NCBI GenBank assembly: GCA_017448355.1
Contig: JAFSLQ010000059.1
Location: 36,080 to 100,079, forward strand
Reading direction: 5' to 3'
From: Clostridia bacterium
Lineage (GTDB): Bacteria > Bacillota > Clostridia > Christensenellales > Borkfalkiaceae
Length of the DNA stretch: 64,000 nt
Part shown: positions 45,140 to 53,971 of the stretch, piece after piece
Layout of the letters: every line of letters starts with the position of its first letter
Position numbering within the stretch: the first letter of the stretch is position 1
Position numbers and translations under genes: made by a program
Notes under the pieces: model-generated
Seen by the model: the letters and a program-made list of their open reading frames with translations, nothing else
Database searches by the model: none
What the model was told of the DNA's origin: nothing

Positions 45140-46440
45140 TTATATTTTGCCCTTTCTTTTTCTTATCTCTTTAACTGTTTTTTCGTATCCGTTATCTTTC
45201 GGAATATAATATACCCTGTCCTTTAATCCGTCGGGAAGGTATTGCTGTTTTACGTACCCGCCGTAGTCGTGCGGATACTTATATTTTTTCGCCGCCGCTT
45301 TATCGTCCTTGCTTGCGTACACAGCGTTTTTTACCCACGGCGGAACGTTATCATCCTTATTTTCGACGGCGTCTTTGCCGCCGCGTCCATAGCAATAACC
45401 ACAGAGTTAGACTTTTCCGCTTCGCACACGTAAATTATCGCTTCGGTTATCGGCAAAAGCCCTTCGGGAAGTCCCATTTTCTCGTATGCCGTAAGCGCAC
45501 TCGTTGCAACGACAAGCGCGTTAGGGTCTGCCATACCGACGTCTTCTGCTGAGTGCGCTATAACCCTGCGTATTATAAGTAACGGGTCGCAGCCGCCTTT
45601 AATAAGCCGCTGCATATAGTAAAGCGCGGCGTCGGCGTCGCTCCCGCGCAAACTTTTGCAAAAGGCTGACAGCATATCGTAATACATCTGTTCGTCGAAA
45701 GAGAGTGCCTTTTGCTGTATGGATTCTTCGGCGTCTTTAAGCGTAATATGAACTACGCCGTCTTTCGCGTCGGTTGTAAGCGCGGCAAGTTCCAAGGCGT
45801 TATACGCCATACGTAAATCCCCCGCCGCCGTCTTCGCTATATGAAAAAGGGCGTCTTCGTCGGCTTGTATATTCATATTGCCGAGTCCTTTTTCTTTATT
45901 TTTAAGCGCCTTTTTTAACGCGTCTAAAATATTCGCGTCGGAAAGCCTTTTAAGTTCGAACACGCGGCAACGCGAAACGATTGCGGGCGTCATAGCGGCG
46001 TAAGGATTTTCGGTCGTAGAACCGATAAAGATTATATCCCCGCGCTCAATGGCGGGCAAAAGGCTGTCGCTTTGCGCTTTATTAAAGCGGTGACATTCGT
46101 CAAGCAAAAGATAGGTCTTTTTGCCGAACATACGAAGGTCTTCCTTTGCCTTTTCCACAACCGCCTTAACGTCCGCAACGCCAGAAGATACCGCGTTTAA
46201 TTTGACAAATTTTCCGTCGGTATTGTTTGCGATAACGTTTGCAAGCGTGGTTTTCCCGCAGCCGGGCGGACCCCAGAAAATACAACTTCCAAGCCTGTCG
46301 AGTTTTATCGCGCGAAACAGCAGACCCGTTTCGGAAACAATGTGTTCCTGACCCAAAAATTCCGAAAGGGTATTTGCGCGCATACGCTCGGCAAGCGGAG
46401 TGTTCTTTTTGGCGTTATTGCTTAAATCAAACAAATCCAT
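45140..46440 (-). pseudogene. rarA: replication-associated recombination protein RarA/MgsA, frameshifted
   Basis: RarA is an AAA+ ATPase acting at stalled forks. The first part (46440 to 45331) has FWGPPGCGKTT, LLLDECHRFNK, and GSTTENP, and ends prematurely after VVIAMDAAAKT. The second part (from about 45397 to 45140) continues in another frame with DAVENKDDNVPPWVKNAVY and YKYPHDYGGYVKQQYLPDG, the normal C-terminus. Adding one base at 45373-45375, where the coding strand reads GCAAAGAC (an A-run of three), restores a 433-codon RarA. It is either a real recent frameshift or a one-base sequencing error; the rest is intact. Confidence 0.88.
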
Positions 46441-46523
46441 AAAAGTATTTTAACATATCGGGTATTTTTTTTCAAGCGTACAAATACCCTATTATTATAA
46501 CTTTTAACATACCGAGATAATTA

Positions 46524-47507
46524 ATGGAAAAAGGACTTGTAAAACGCCGAAAACTTATCGAAGCCGCCGCGCTTATACTTCTTTTTATCGCCGCGATTAT
46601 GTTGTCAACAAGTCGCCGCTATCAAGGTGCTGTAACGGACGGAATTAAACTTTGGGCGGCGGCGGTACTTCCCGCGCTTTTCCCCTACCTTATCATAACC
46701 TTTTTGGTGTCGTCGCTTAAAATAACGGGCGATATAGCGAACGCGCTCTCGCCCGTAACAAAAAAACTTTTTAACGTCAGCGGGGCAGTCGGTTACGCGC
46801 TTTTTATAAGTCTTATGTCCGGTTACCCCGTCGGCGCGAAAACCGTTTCCGACCTGAAAATAAAAGGCGTTCTAAGCGACGCGGAAAGCGTACGCGCCGC
46901 CGCGCTATGTTCTTCGTCTTCGCCTATGTTTTTAATAGGAAGTATAGGAAATCTTACCTTTAACAGCCCGCTTTTCGGATTTTTACTGTTTGTTACTCAT
47001 ATTATATCCGTATTTATAGTCGGCTTTGTTTTTTCGTTTTATAAGCGCAGCGAAGAACCTTTGATGTCAGCCGCAAACTTTTCCGCTTCTTCCGATAATC
47101 TTTTATACGACGGCGTGTATTCGGCGGTTATTTCCGTGCTTGTTGTAGGCGGAATTATAACCGTATTCTATCTTTTAACCGAACTCTTGACAGGTATAGG
47201 CGTTTTGGGCTTTGCGTCTAATTTAATAACCGCCGCAATTCCCGACGTTAATCTTGCAGACGGTATTATAACGGGTTTTTTTGAGTGTACGAAAGGGCTT
47301 AAAATAATAGCGACGGGCGGAATATCGGTATTGACTTTGCCGATTTCCGCCGCCATTTGCGGGTTCGGCGGCGTTTCGGTTATTATGCAGTCGGTCGCGT
47401 ACCTTAAAAAGGCAAAAATAAAAATCGCCCCGTTTCTCCTTGCGAAAATTCTGGCGGCGATTATCAATTTTTGTATAGGTATTATTCTATCGGCTGTTTT
47501 TTTGTAA
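46524..47507 (+). CDS. sporulation membrane protein YlbJ/SpoVV-like
   Basis: The 327-residue polytopic protein carries the nucleoside-recognition/gate type sequence seen in YlbJ (SpoVV): LPALFPYLIITFLVSS, GYALFISLMSGYPVGAKTVSDL, CSSSSPMFLIGSIG, and ISAAICGFGGVSVIMQS. SpoVV is needed to bring dipicolinic acid across the outer forespore membrane in Bacillus. In Bacillus ylbH-ylbI-ylbJ are neighbours; here it is convergent with an rsmD-coaD fusion (ylbH-ylbI), overlapping its 3' end by 26 bp. That context supports the assignment. Confidence 0.85.
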   Translation: MEKGLVKRRKLIEAAALILLFIAAIMLSTSRRYQGAVTDGIKLWAAAVLPALFPYLIITFLVSSLKITGDIANALSPVTKKLFNVSGAVGYALFISLMSGYPVGAKTVSDLKIKGVLSDAESVRAAALCSSSSPMFLIGSIGNLTFNSPLFGFLLFVTHIISVFIVGFVFSFYKRSEEPLMSAANFSASSDNLLYDGVYSAVISVLVVGGIITVFYLLTELLTGIGVLGFASNLITAAIPDVNLADGIITGFFECTKGLKIIATGGISVLTLPISAAICGFGGVSVIMQSVAYLKKAKIKIAPFLLAKILAAIINFCIGIILSAVFL

Positions 47508-48507
47508 TAATTCCGGCAAAAATATCTCTTGCGCTTATAGGTATAAACTCCGAAACGGATTTACCCTTTTCCAAAAGTTTTTTTACTTTTGTCGAACTTA
47601 CGCTTTTATACTCGTTTTCGCAGAAAATGTATGCAGTCTTAATAAACGGATAAACTTCGGCGTTTCTTCTTTCCGCCTTTTTTTCGTACGAAAAGTCCTT
47701 TTCGTCCCTTATCCCTCGCACATAATAGCGCACGCCGTTGTTTTTAAGAAATTCCGCGTATTCCTTTTCACCGTTAAAATCGGAAAATTTCATAACTTCC
47801 GCGTTACTTTCGACAAGTGCCGCGCTTATAAGTTTTACACGTTCTTCTTCGCAAAAATAAGGCTTTTTCCCTGCGTTTTCGCCGACAACCACATACACTT
47901 TGCCGAACGCTTTAATTGCCGAACGTACGGATTGTTCGTGTCCGACGGTTATCGGGTCGAAAGTCCCCGCATACACCGCCGCACCCGACTGCTGCTTTTC
48001 AAAAAAGTGCAATATCGCCCTGCCGTATTTTCTGACGTCGGTTAATATAAGCCCGTTCGCTAAACCTGTAAAAATATTTTCGTTTTCAAATATCGCTATA
48101 CCGTCGTCTTTTAAAACGCCTGCGATACTGCCTAAAAGTTCGGGAATGATTTCGCTTTTATAAGGCGGGTCTAAAAATACTATGTCGAATTTTTTGCGCG
48201 AAGACTTTATAAAGGCAAGAGCGTCCGATGAGTTCACTTCCCCGTCCGCACCCACTTTTTTAAGGTTTTCCTTTATTAATTTTACGCTTTCGCGACTACC
48301 ATCGTTGAAAACGACGTTTGCCCCGCGAGAAAGGGCTTCAATCCCTACCGCGCCCGTACCCGCAAAAAGGTCCAAAAAATCCGCGCCCGAAATATCGCCC
48401 AAAATATTGAAAAGGCTTTCCCGCGCGTTATCGGACGTAGGACGGATATCATTTCCGCGAAATTCGTAAAGCGTTCTGCCTTTAAGATTGCCGCCGACTA
48501 TTCTCAA
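47482..48507 (-). CDS. fusion of 16S rRNA methyltransferase RsmD and phosphopantetheine adenylyltransferase CoaD
   Basis: One 341-residue frame holds two enzymes. Residues 1-170 are RsmD (m2G966 of 16S rRNA): FLDLFAGTGAVGIEALSRGA and FLDPPY at 111-116. Residues 177-341 are CoaD (phosphopantetheine to dephospho-CoA): YAGTFDPITVGHEQSV with the TxGH motif at 187-190, RGIRDEKDFSYE, and VSSTKVKKLLEKG. The two genes are adjacent in most Firmicutes but separate. There is no stop or ribosome site at the junction (FFEKQQSGAAVYAG). It overlaps the next gene by 4 bp (ATGA). Confidence 0.93.
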   Translation of the reverse strand: MRIVGGNLKGRTLYEFRGNDIRPTSDNARESLFNILGDISGADFLDLFAGTGAVGIEALSRGANVVFNDGSRESVKLIKENLKKVGADGEVNSSDALAFIKSSRKKFDIVFLDPPYKSEIIPELLGSIAGVLKDDGIAIFENENIFTGLANGLILTDVRKYGRAILHFFEKQQSGAAVYAGTFDPITVGHEQSVRSAIKAFGKVYVVVGENAGKKPYFCEEERVKLISAALVESNAEVMKFSDFNGEKEYAEFLKNNGVRYYVRGIRDEKDFSYEKKAERRNAEVYPFIKTAYIFCENEYKSVSSTKVKKLLEKGKSVSEFIPISARDIFAGIITKKQPIE

Positions 48508-49127
48508 TTTTCGTCTCCGTAAATACTGCGCTGTTTTTCCGCTATCATTTCGTATTGACGTTTTATCTTTTTCGCGCCTAAAATATACGCTATCCCCGTG
48601 GAAAGCATTATTATGGGCAAAGCGATAAGTGCGCCGTAAAAAATATACCAGCTTGTCGAAGTTATAGTTTCGCCTTCCGTACCCGACATATTAACGTTTA
48701 GACGGAAAAACACAAAAAACGCAAAAAATATTAAACCCGCAATCGCGCCAAGCCCCATATAACTGCCCGTTGCGAAGTATACTATCGTGTGCAGCGCCAA
48801 AAGCACGATAAGCGGCACGCACGCTATAAATCCGAACATAAACCCTTTCCACGCCTTATACTCTTCGTGTAATTTAAGCGGTCTGTTTTCGCCCGTTTTT
48901 ACTATCTCTCTGCGTTCAAGGTCGTTAGCGTACAGCGTTTTCATCGCTTCCTGCCCTTCTTTATAGGAAACGGCTGAAACAATGACGGCATAAAGTCCCA
49001 CGTTCAAAACCGCAAGTAACGCTTTAAGCCAAACCAGCCCCGGTATCATAAGTATGCCGAACGCAATTATCGACATAAATATAACGTACACGAACGGAAA
49101 AACGCCCTGCTTTAAATAATACTTCAT
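48504..49127 (-). CDS. hypothetical membrane protein
   Basis: Not recognised. The 207-residue product has hydrophobic segments at about 11-30, 33-53, 92-115, 120-142 and 160-183, with a charged loop (residues 54-90, ALYANDLERREIVKTGENRPLKLHEEY-like) on one side and a basic C-terminus ending KQRSIYGDEN. No catalytic motif. It is translationally coupled to the rsmD-coaD fusion by a 4-bp overlap and follows alr by 26 bp. Confidence 0.7.
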   Translation of the reverse strand: MKYYLKQGVFPFVYVIFMSIIAFGILMIPGLVWLKALLAVLNVGLYAVIVSAVSYKEGQEAMKTLYANDLERREIVKTGENRPLKLHEEYKAWKGFMFGFIACVPLIVLLALHTIVYFATGSYMGLGAIAGLIFFAFFVFFRLNVNMSGTEGETITSTSWYIFYGALIALPIIMLSTGIAYILGAKKIKRQYEMIAEKQRSIYGDEN

Positions 49128-49153
49128 ATGCTTGTCCTTTAATTTTTAATCTT

Positions 49154-50170
49154 TTATGTAACATAAAATTTTTCGGCGCGAAGCGCGCACTTTACTAAAA
49201 TTTCGTAAGAAATCGTGCCGTATTTTTTAGCGACGCTGTCTGCATCCGACATAACCGCGACGCGTTTTGCGCCGCTTTTTACACCTGTTATCGCAGTCAA
49301 ATCCATACAGCGGTTATTGAACTGACCTTTTACTTCTTTTCTGAAAAGTCCGTCCGCATAGCCGTATCTTATAAGGGTAATATCCGTATTTTTTTTGACG
49401 CGTTTATCGCCGTATAACGCACAATCCCCGCGCTTTAATTTCCGCGTCGCCACGACAGACGCGTAAACCTTCATCGCGGGTTTAACTTTTATGACATCGG
49501 TCTTAAAAGGCTTATACCCGTACAGTAAAATTCCTATTCTTACCATATCGAAATATTCGCCTTTAATAAATCCGCCGCTTGCGGATATATGGCAAGTAAT
49601 ATTATTATAACCTTTAACAAGATTTTTTGCAATCAAAAATTTTTTAACCGCCGCCTTTCTCGAACGCTCGTTTTCGGGGCGGGCAAAATGCGAATATAGC
49701 CCGCATAGATTTATATATTTGTTTTTATCGCAAAACGCAAGGGCAACTTTTAACTCTTCCACGCTATCTATGCCCTGACGATGCATGCCCGTATCGAATT
49801 TTATATGAGTTTTAACGGGTACGCCCTGACGCTTACCTTCTTTTGCATAATTTTTCAAATCAATTACCGAACCCGCCGTTAAGGTAAGCGAATAATTTAC
49901 CGCGCGCGCCACTTCACGGTCAAAAACAGCGGTAAGTACCAGAATATCTTTTTCGATGCCAGACAGTCTTAACCGAACTCCTTCGTCCACCGTAGCAACC
50001 GCAAAACAGTCGACTATGTTATATACGGCGTTCGCTACCCGTTCCGCGCCGTGTCCGTACGCGTCGGCTTTTACGACCGCGCAGAATTTTACGCCTTTCG
50101 GTAAACGCCTTTTTATGGCTTTTGCATTATAAACGATGTGTTTAAGATTAATTACGGCTTTAACAGGCAT
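49154..50170 (-). CDS. alr: alanine racemase
   Basis: PLP enzyme making D-alanine for peptidoglycan, and a frequent factor in spore germination control. The 338-residue product has the PLP lysine in FCAVVKADAYGHGA near 35, HIKFDTGMHRQG near 130, RIGILLYGY near 213 (PLP phosphate site) and RYGYADGL near 260 with the second catalytic Tyr. Slightly shorter than usual (370-390), missing a little of the C-terminal beta domain. Confidence 0.94.
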   Translation of the reverse strand: MPVKAVINLKHIVYNAKAIKRRLPKGVKFCAVVKADAYGHGAERVANAVYNIVDCFAVATVDEGVRLRLSGIEKDILVLTAVFDREVARAVNYSLTLTAGSVIDLKNYAKEGKRQGVPVKTHIKFDTGMHRQGIDSVEELKVALAFCDKNKYINLCGLYSHFARPENERSRKAAVKKFLIAKNLVKGYNNITCHISASGGFIKGEYFDMVRIGILLYGYKPFKTDVIKVKPAMKVYASVVATRKLKRGDCALYGDKRVKKNTDITLIRYGYADGLFRKEVKGQFNNRCMDLTAITGVKSGAKRVAVMSDADSVAKKYGTISYEILVKCALRAEKFYVT

Positions 50171-50294
50171 ACGTTATTATATGCCCGAAAAATAAAAACC
50201 GTTCTTGACCGCCGTTTTGTAAATAATTATATATTGATACAAAATAAAAGTCAAAGAATAACGTGATTTCATTTTAAAATGGCTTTATAACGGT

Positions 50295-50322
50295 TTGACA
50301 AATTGTATAAATATGGTAAAAT
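50295..50322 (+). promoter_or_regulatory. tRNA-Leu promoter
   Basis: TTGACA, 16 bases, TAAAAT, ending 10 bp before the tRNA. Confidence 0.82.
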
Positions 50323-50332
50323 ATAAAGGCAA

Positions 50333-50415
<83 letters not shown>

Positions 50416-50504
50416 AGTCTTAATAGGTTGAACTTCTTTGCAGTCAAAAGAACGTTCGGCCTATTTTGCTTTATTGACGAACTTGACAAGTTCAAGGCAT
50501 AGAA

Positions 50505-50540
50505 AAAGGCAGGCAGAGTTTTTGCGCTCTGTCTGCCTTT
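50505..50540 (-). terminator. terminator of the mobilization transcript
   Basis: AAAGGCAGGCAGAG / CTCTGTCTGCCTTT (one G-T) with TTTTTC following on the minus strand. It stops leftward transcription before tRNA-Leu. Between here and 50667 nothing else is seen. Confidence 0.8.
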
Positions 50541-50666
50541 GCCGTTGTTTCGGTTTATGATCTTCGGCTCAACCACTTAATATATGTAAAATATTATAAT
50601 TTTTATATCCGCACGCAACGATTTTCATAATCGTCTTTTGTTTGATCGCGTGTTATCCCTATGGTT

Positions 50667-50888
50667 TCAACGGGATTTTTCTTGTTTTTGTTTGTTATTC
50701 AGTTGTTTTTTTGCCGTCCATTCGGCATAATCTTTTTCCCCTTGTTCCGATGACAGATATCCCTGAATAATCGGCAGTAACACTCTTGCAAGTGACTCCA
50801 ACTGCTCATCCGGAATATCCATACTGTTGCCCTTCTTTTTCGCCATTAAACTGTCTGTATTTTCCTCCTTATCTTTTACTTGCTCCAA
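50667..50888 (-). CDS. small hydrophilic protein of the mobilization operon
   Basis: The 73-residue, highly charged product (MEQVKDKEENTDSLMAKKKG..., then IPDEQLESLARVLLPIIQGYLSSEQGEKDYAEW) is not recognised. It overlaps the relaxase 3' end by 13 bp, so it is probably translated with it. Small proteins of this sort follow MobV genes in many Firmicute elements. An internal ATG at codon 15 is an alternative start. Confidence 0.7.
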   Translation of the reverse strand: MEQVKDKEENTDSLMAKKKGNSMDIPDEQLESLARVLLPIIQGYLSSEQGEKDYAEWTAKKQLNNKQKQEKSR

Positions 50889-52096
50889 TAATATTTAGAA
50901 GCGTTTTCTTTTGCTTGTTTCGCCTTTTCTTTTTGTTTCTCAAACTCGACTTCGTCTTCTATTTCTCTTATACGACTTCTCGGTAAGGTAATAGGCGCAG
51001 TAAACATATTAACAAATGCTTGCATTATTCCCGTCGCCTTGAAAAACGTCCGCGCAAATGCTTCCGGCTCGCGTTCTCTTACCGCAAACATTGCGTTCTT
51101 TGCGACTTTCGCTTTTTCTTCAAACGCTTTCGCCTTTTTATACTCGTTGAATAAATCTCCGTTATCTTTGGCGAGTATCGAGTTTTCGTTTTCAAGCCGT
51201 TTGTTCTCTACGGTCAAAGCGATTACTTGTTCCTTTAACTCTTTTTTGCCGTGGGCTATTTTACCGTCTTTCGCGTCTTTTAATGCCTGACTGTAATTCT
51301 CTTCCTTGTCTCGCTCGGCTATAAGTTTATCCCGTTCAACTTTAGCGTCGCTTAATTCTTGTAGAGTTTTATCAAGGCGTTTCGTCATATCGGCGGTAAC
51401 TTCCTGCAAATCTTTGTTTTGTTGAATCTTATCGTCGAGTTGTCTTGCCATACAATCGTTCGCTTCTATTAAGACTTCATTCTGCACTTTTGCGTCTTCG
51501 GTGGCTTGCTTTACGACTTTGTTATAAGTTTTCGGATCGACGTGTTTTGCACTGCTGCCAACCTTACCGCGTGCTAAATTCCATTTCTTCCCGACGTCTT
51601 CATAGACGGCTGTTTGTAATTCCGCTAATTTACCGTCGAAATAATATTTTGCACTTAAACGATTATCCGGGGTAATAGGCACAAAGTTTATATGAAGGTG
51701 CGGTGTCGTTTCGTCCTTGTGGACGACGGCGGATATTACGTTTTCTTCGCCGTAACGTTTCTTGACGAATTTAACACAATCGATGAAAAACGCGCGTTCC
51801 GTCTGTGGCGACATGTTTTCAAAAAATTCCTTGTCCGAAGTCATAACGAACGAAACCATTTTTATAGCGTCGTCTTTGACTTTCCTTTTAACTCCCGCTT
51901 GCTTTATTCTTTGGTCGATAAACTCCGCATATCCGATTTCTGGCGGGGATACGATAAGATAATTATTTTTTGTTTTACTTGTATCAATCGTCTCCTTTCC
52001 AATACGGACGTAGCCTTCCTGTCTTTCGTTTTCCAAAGCGATTTTTGCAATATCTCCTTGCGGATATTTTTTCATATTCAATACTATGTAACTTAT
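50876..52096 (-). CDS. MobV-family relaxase (Mob/Pre)
   Basis: MobV relaxases nick oriT and pilot single-stranded DNA into a recipient using a helper's secretion system. The product (about 406 residues) has SYIVLNMKKYPQGDI at the start, FVKKRYGEENVISAVVHKDE and TTPHLHINFVPI with the metal-binding HxDExxPHxH triad near 125, then a long coiled coil (about 210-330). GGAGGG lies exactly 7 bases before an ATA codon that matches the family's first Met position; other starts are TTG at 52111 and ATG at 52075. The ATA may be a lost or near-cognate start codon. Confidence 0.9.
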   Translation of the reverse strand: MSYIVLNMKKYPQGDIAKIALENERQEGYVRIGKETIDTSKTKNNYLIVSPPEIGYAEFIDQRIKQAGVKRKVKDDAIKMVSFVMTSDKEFFENMSPQTERAFFIDCVKFVKKRYGEENVISAVVHKDETTPHLHINFVPITPDNRLSAKYYFDGKLAELQTAVYEDVGKKWNLARGKVGSSAKHVDPKTYNKVVKQATEDAKVQNEVLIEANDCMARQLDDKIQQNKDLQEVTADMTKRLDKTLQELSDAKVERDKLIAERDKEENYSQALKDAKDGKIAHGKKELKEQVIALTVENKRLENENSILAKDNGDLFNEYKKAKAFEEKAKVAKNAMFAVREREPEAFARTFFKATGIMQAFVNMFTAPITLPRSRIREIEDEVEFEKQKEKAKQAKENASKYYWSK

Positions 52097-52129
52097 TTTT
52101 AATCCCTCCAAAAAATTATTTTTTCTTAT

Positions 52130-52228
52130 GCGGAAAAGGTGTGTAATCGTTTCGTTAAGCGGACAAAAAGCCTCGCAGAGCCTACTATACCAAAAGCATT
52201 TTGGTGTAGTAGGCTACACCTTTTTCGC
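52130..52228. other. nested inverted repeats, candidate oriT
   Basis: Outer arms GCGGAAAAGGTGT (52130-52142) and ACACCTTTTTCGC (52216-52228) enclose a 17-bp hairpin (52179-52195 / 52199-52215, one mismatch, loop GCA). AGGTGTGTAA at 52138-52145 resembles the nick region of MobV plasmids (TAGTGTG/TTA). It lies directly upstream of the relaxase gene, where MobV origins usually are. Confidence 0.5.
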
Positions 52229-52294
52229 TTACTTTCATTTTGCTTGACTTTTGCTTACCTTAAAAGGTTGTTCCGCTTACGTTTTCTTTGCCCG

Positions 52295-52598
52295 TCAAGG
52301 CGGTCTTAATTGTCTGTAATTTTGCATTTATTTACCTCCGAATTGTTTTCTTTCAGCCACAAAAAAGGGCATAAAAAAGCCGATGATAATACAATCACCG
52401 ACCGTTTCATGTTGCTATTAAATTGTCGTTTGGTTGCTCTTTGCTACGTCATAAAAACTCCTTTGAAACAAAAAGTCCGTACGATTTTCATCGTCGCCCT
52501 ATAGGCACAATTACACTCGTACGGACTTTTATTCCGCTTTTATATTTAGTTTGTTTTATACTGTAATATCGAAAAAATCGTACGACAAAAAAGCCCAT
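52295..52598 (-). promoter_or_regulatory. structured leader with small reading frames and an attenuator
   Basis: Reading leftward: a 36-codon frame (52598-52488) ending VRTSVIVPIGRR whose last codons cross a 14-bp hairpin (AAAAGTCCGTACGA, 52471-52484 / 52517-52530); AAAGGAG with ATG-ACG-TAG at 52452-52444; an intrinsic terminator GTCGGTGAT / ATCATCGGC plus TTTTTT (52373-52402); and CGGAGGT with a six-codon frame (M-Q-I-T-D-N) at 52327-52307. This looks like leader-peptide attenuation ahead of the relaxase gene. The whole gap 52112-52909 has no other gene. Confidence 0.55.
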
Positions 52599-52833
52599 CA
52601 ACGCTTTCCACAAAAACGCAACGAAAATCGTTGCAAAACGGAAAACTCCGGCAGTCTGCGATTGCCACAATATACGCGGCAATCGCACCCGATAAACGCA
52701 ACTCTAAACAACCTTTACCAATAAGAATTGCACGGGCGAGAGTGGAATGATAATCCCACACAAGACGAAACTTAATCGTCTATCCCTTACTTAAAAGGGC
52801 AAATACAACATACGATATTACTTGTATATTATT

Positions 52834-52884
52834 ATATTACCACTCAAAAAATCTTTTGTCAACACTTTTCCGAACATTTGTTCG
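52834..52884 (-). promoter_or_regulatory. promoter with LexA-like box
   Basis: Minus-strand TTGACA (52857-52862), 17 bases, TAATAT (52834-52839). Nine bases upstream lies CGAACATTTGTTCG (52871-52884), 13 of 14 positions of the Gram-positive LexA/DinR consensus. It faces the relaxase leader. Confidence 0.65.
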
Positions 52885-52909
52885 AGAATTTTGTCGAATT
52901 TTTATATTT

Positions 52910-53944
52910 TTAGAAACAGCGCTCTTTTCTGTCTCTCTTGCAACGTTCGATATTCCCGCAACGGTAGCAAAGTTCGTTATCGCATAGCCCGTCTTTTTCA
53001 AAATACGACAGAATATTATTTATCGTCGTTTCGGCAGTATTGTTTAACGCTTCTTCCGTTAAAAACGCCTGATGCGACGTTACGATAACGTTAGGCATAG
53101 AAATAAGCCTTGCAAGAGTGTCGTCGTCAATGATATGTTCGGAAAAATCGTTAAAGAAGATGTTTGCTTCTTCCTCGTAAACGTCTAAACACGCTCCGCC
53201 GATTTTTCTCGTCTTAATTCCGTCAAGCAACGCTTCGGTATCGATCAATGCGCCTCTCGAAGTATTGACGATAATCACGCCTTTTTTCATTTTGTCGATA
53301 CTCTCTTTATTTATCAAATGATAAGTATCTTGCATGAGCGGACAGTGTAAAGAAATAATGTCGCTTTTTTCTTGTAATTCGTCTAATCCGACGTATTTTA
53401 TATCGCTATCCTGCGATGGGAATCTATCGTAGGCAAGAATGTTCATACCGAAACCACGACAAATATCTATAAATATCCGTCCGATTTTGCCCGTTCCGAT
53501 AACGCCGACGGTTTTCCCGTGCAAATCGAAACCCGTAAGCCCGCTCAAAGAAAAGTTAAAATCTCTCGTTCGGATATAGGCTTTGTGAATATGCCTTACG
53601 AGCGTCAACAAAAGAGCGACGGCGTGTTCCGCCACGGCGTATGGCGAATAGGCTGGGACGTGAACGACGTGTATCTTCCCGAAAGCGTGCTTTACGTCAA
53701 CGTTATTGTAGCCTGCCGAACGCAAAGCAATCAATTTTACACCTAACGAATACAATTTGTCTATGACGGCAGCGTTTACGTCATCGTTGACAAACACGCA
53801 TACAACATCGCACCCTTTGGCAAGTTCCGCCGTTTCGATACTTAACTTCGCTTCGTAAAACACAAATTCGACGTTTGCCTCTTTTCCGTATTTTTCAAAA
53901 GACGGCTTATCATAAGGTTTTGCATCGAAAAATGCTACTTTCAT
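52910..53944 (-). CDS. D-lactate dehydrogenase-like 2-hydroxyacid dehydrogenase
   Basis: NAD-dependent reduction of pyruvate to D-lactate is the likely reaction. The 344-residue product has AYSPYAVAEHAVALLL near 100, the NAD fold GKTVGVIGTGKIGRIF near 145, NTSRGALIDTEALLDGI near 232, and the catalytic His in VTSHQAFLTEEAL near 295, a pattern close to LdhA. A C-terminal Cys-rich tail (CDNELCYRCGNIERC) is unusual and may bind metal. It is the last gene of the cargo operon. Confidence 0.9.
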   Translation of the reverse strand: MKVAFFDAKPYDKPSFEKYGKEANVEFVFYEAKLSIETAELAKGCDVVCVFVNDDVNAAVIDKLYSLGVKLIALRSAGYNNVDVKHAFGKIHVVHVPAYSPYAVAEHAVALLLTLVRHIHKAYIRTRDFNFSLSGLTGFDLHGKTVGVIGTGKIGRIFIDICRGFGMNILAYDRFPSQDSDIKYVGLDELQEKSDIISLHCPLMQDTYHLINKESIDKMKKGVIIVNTSRGALIDTEALLDGIKTRKIGGACLDVYEEEANIFFNDFSEHIIDDDTLARLISMPNVIVTSHQAFLTEEALNNTAETTINNILSYFEKDGLCDNELCYRCGNIERCKRDRKERCF

Positions 53945-53971
53945 AGTTTATCTCCGAGAATAGTTTTTTAA

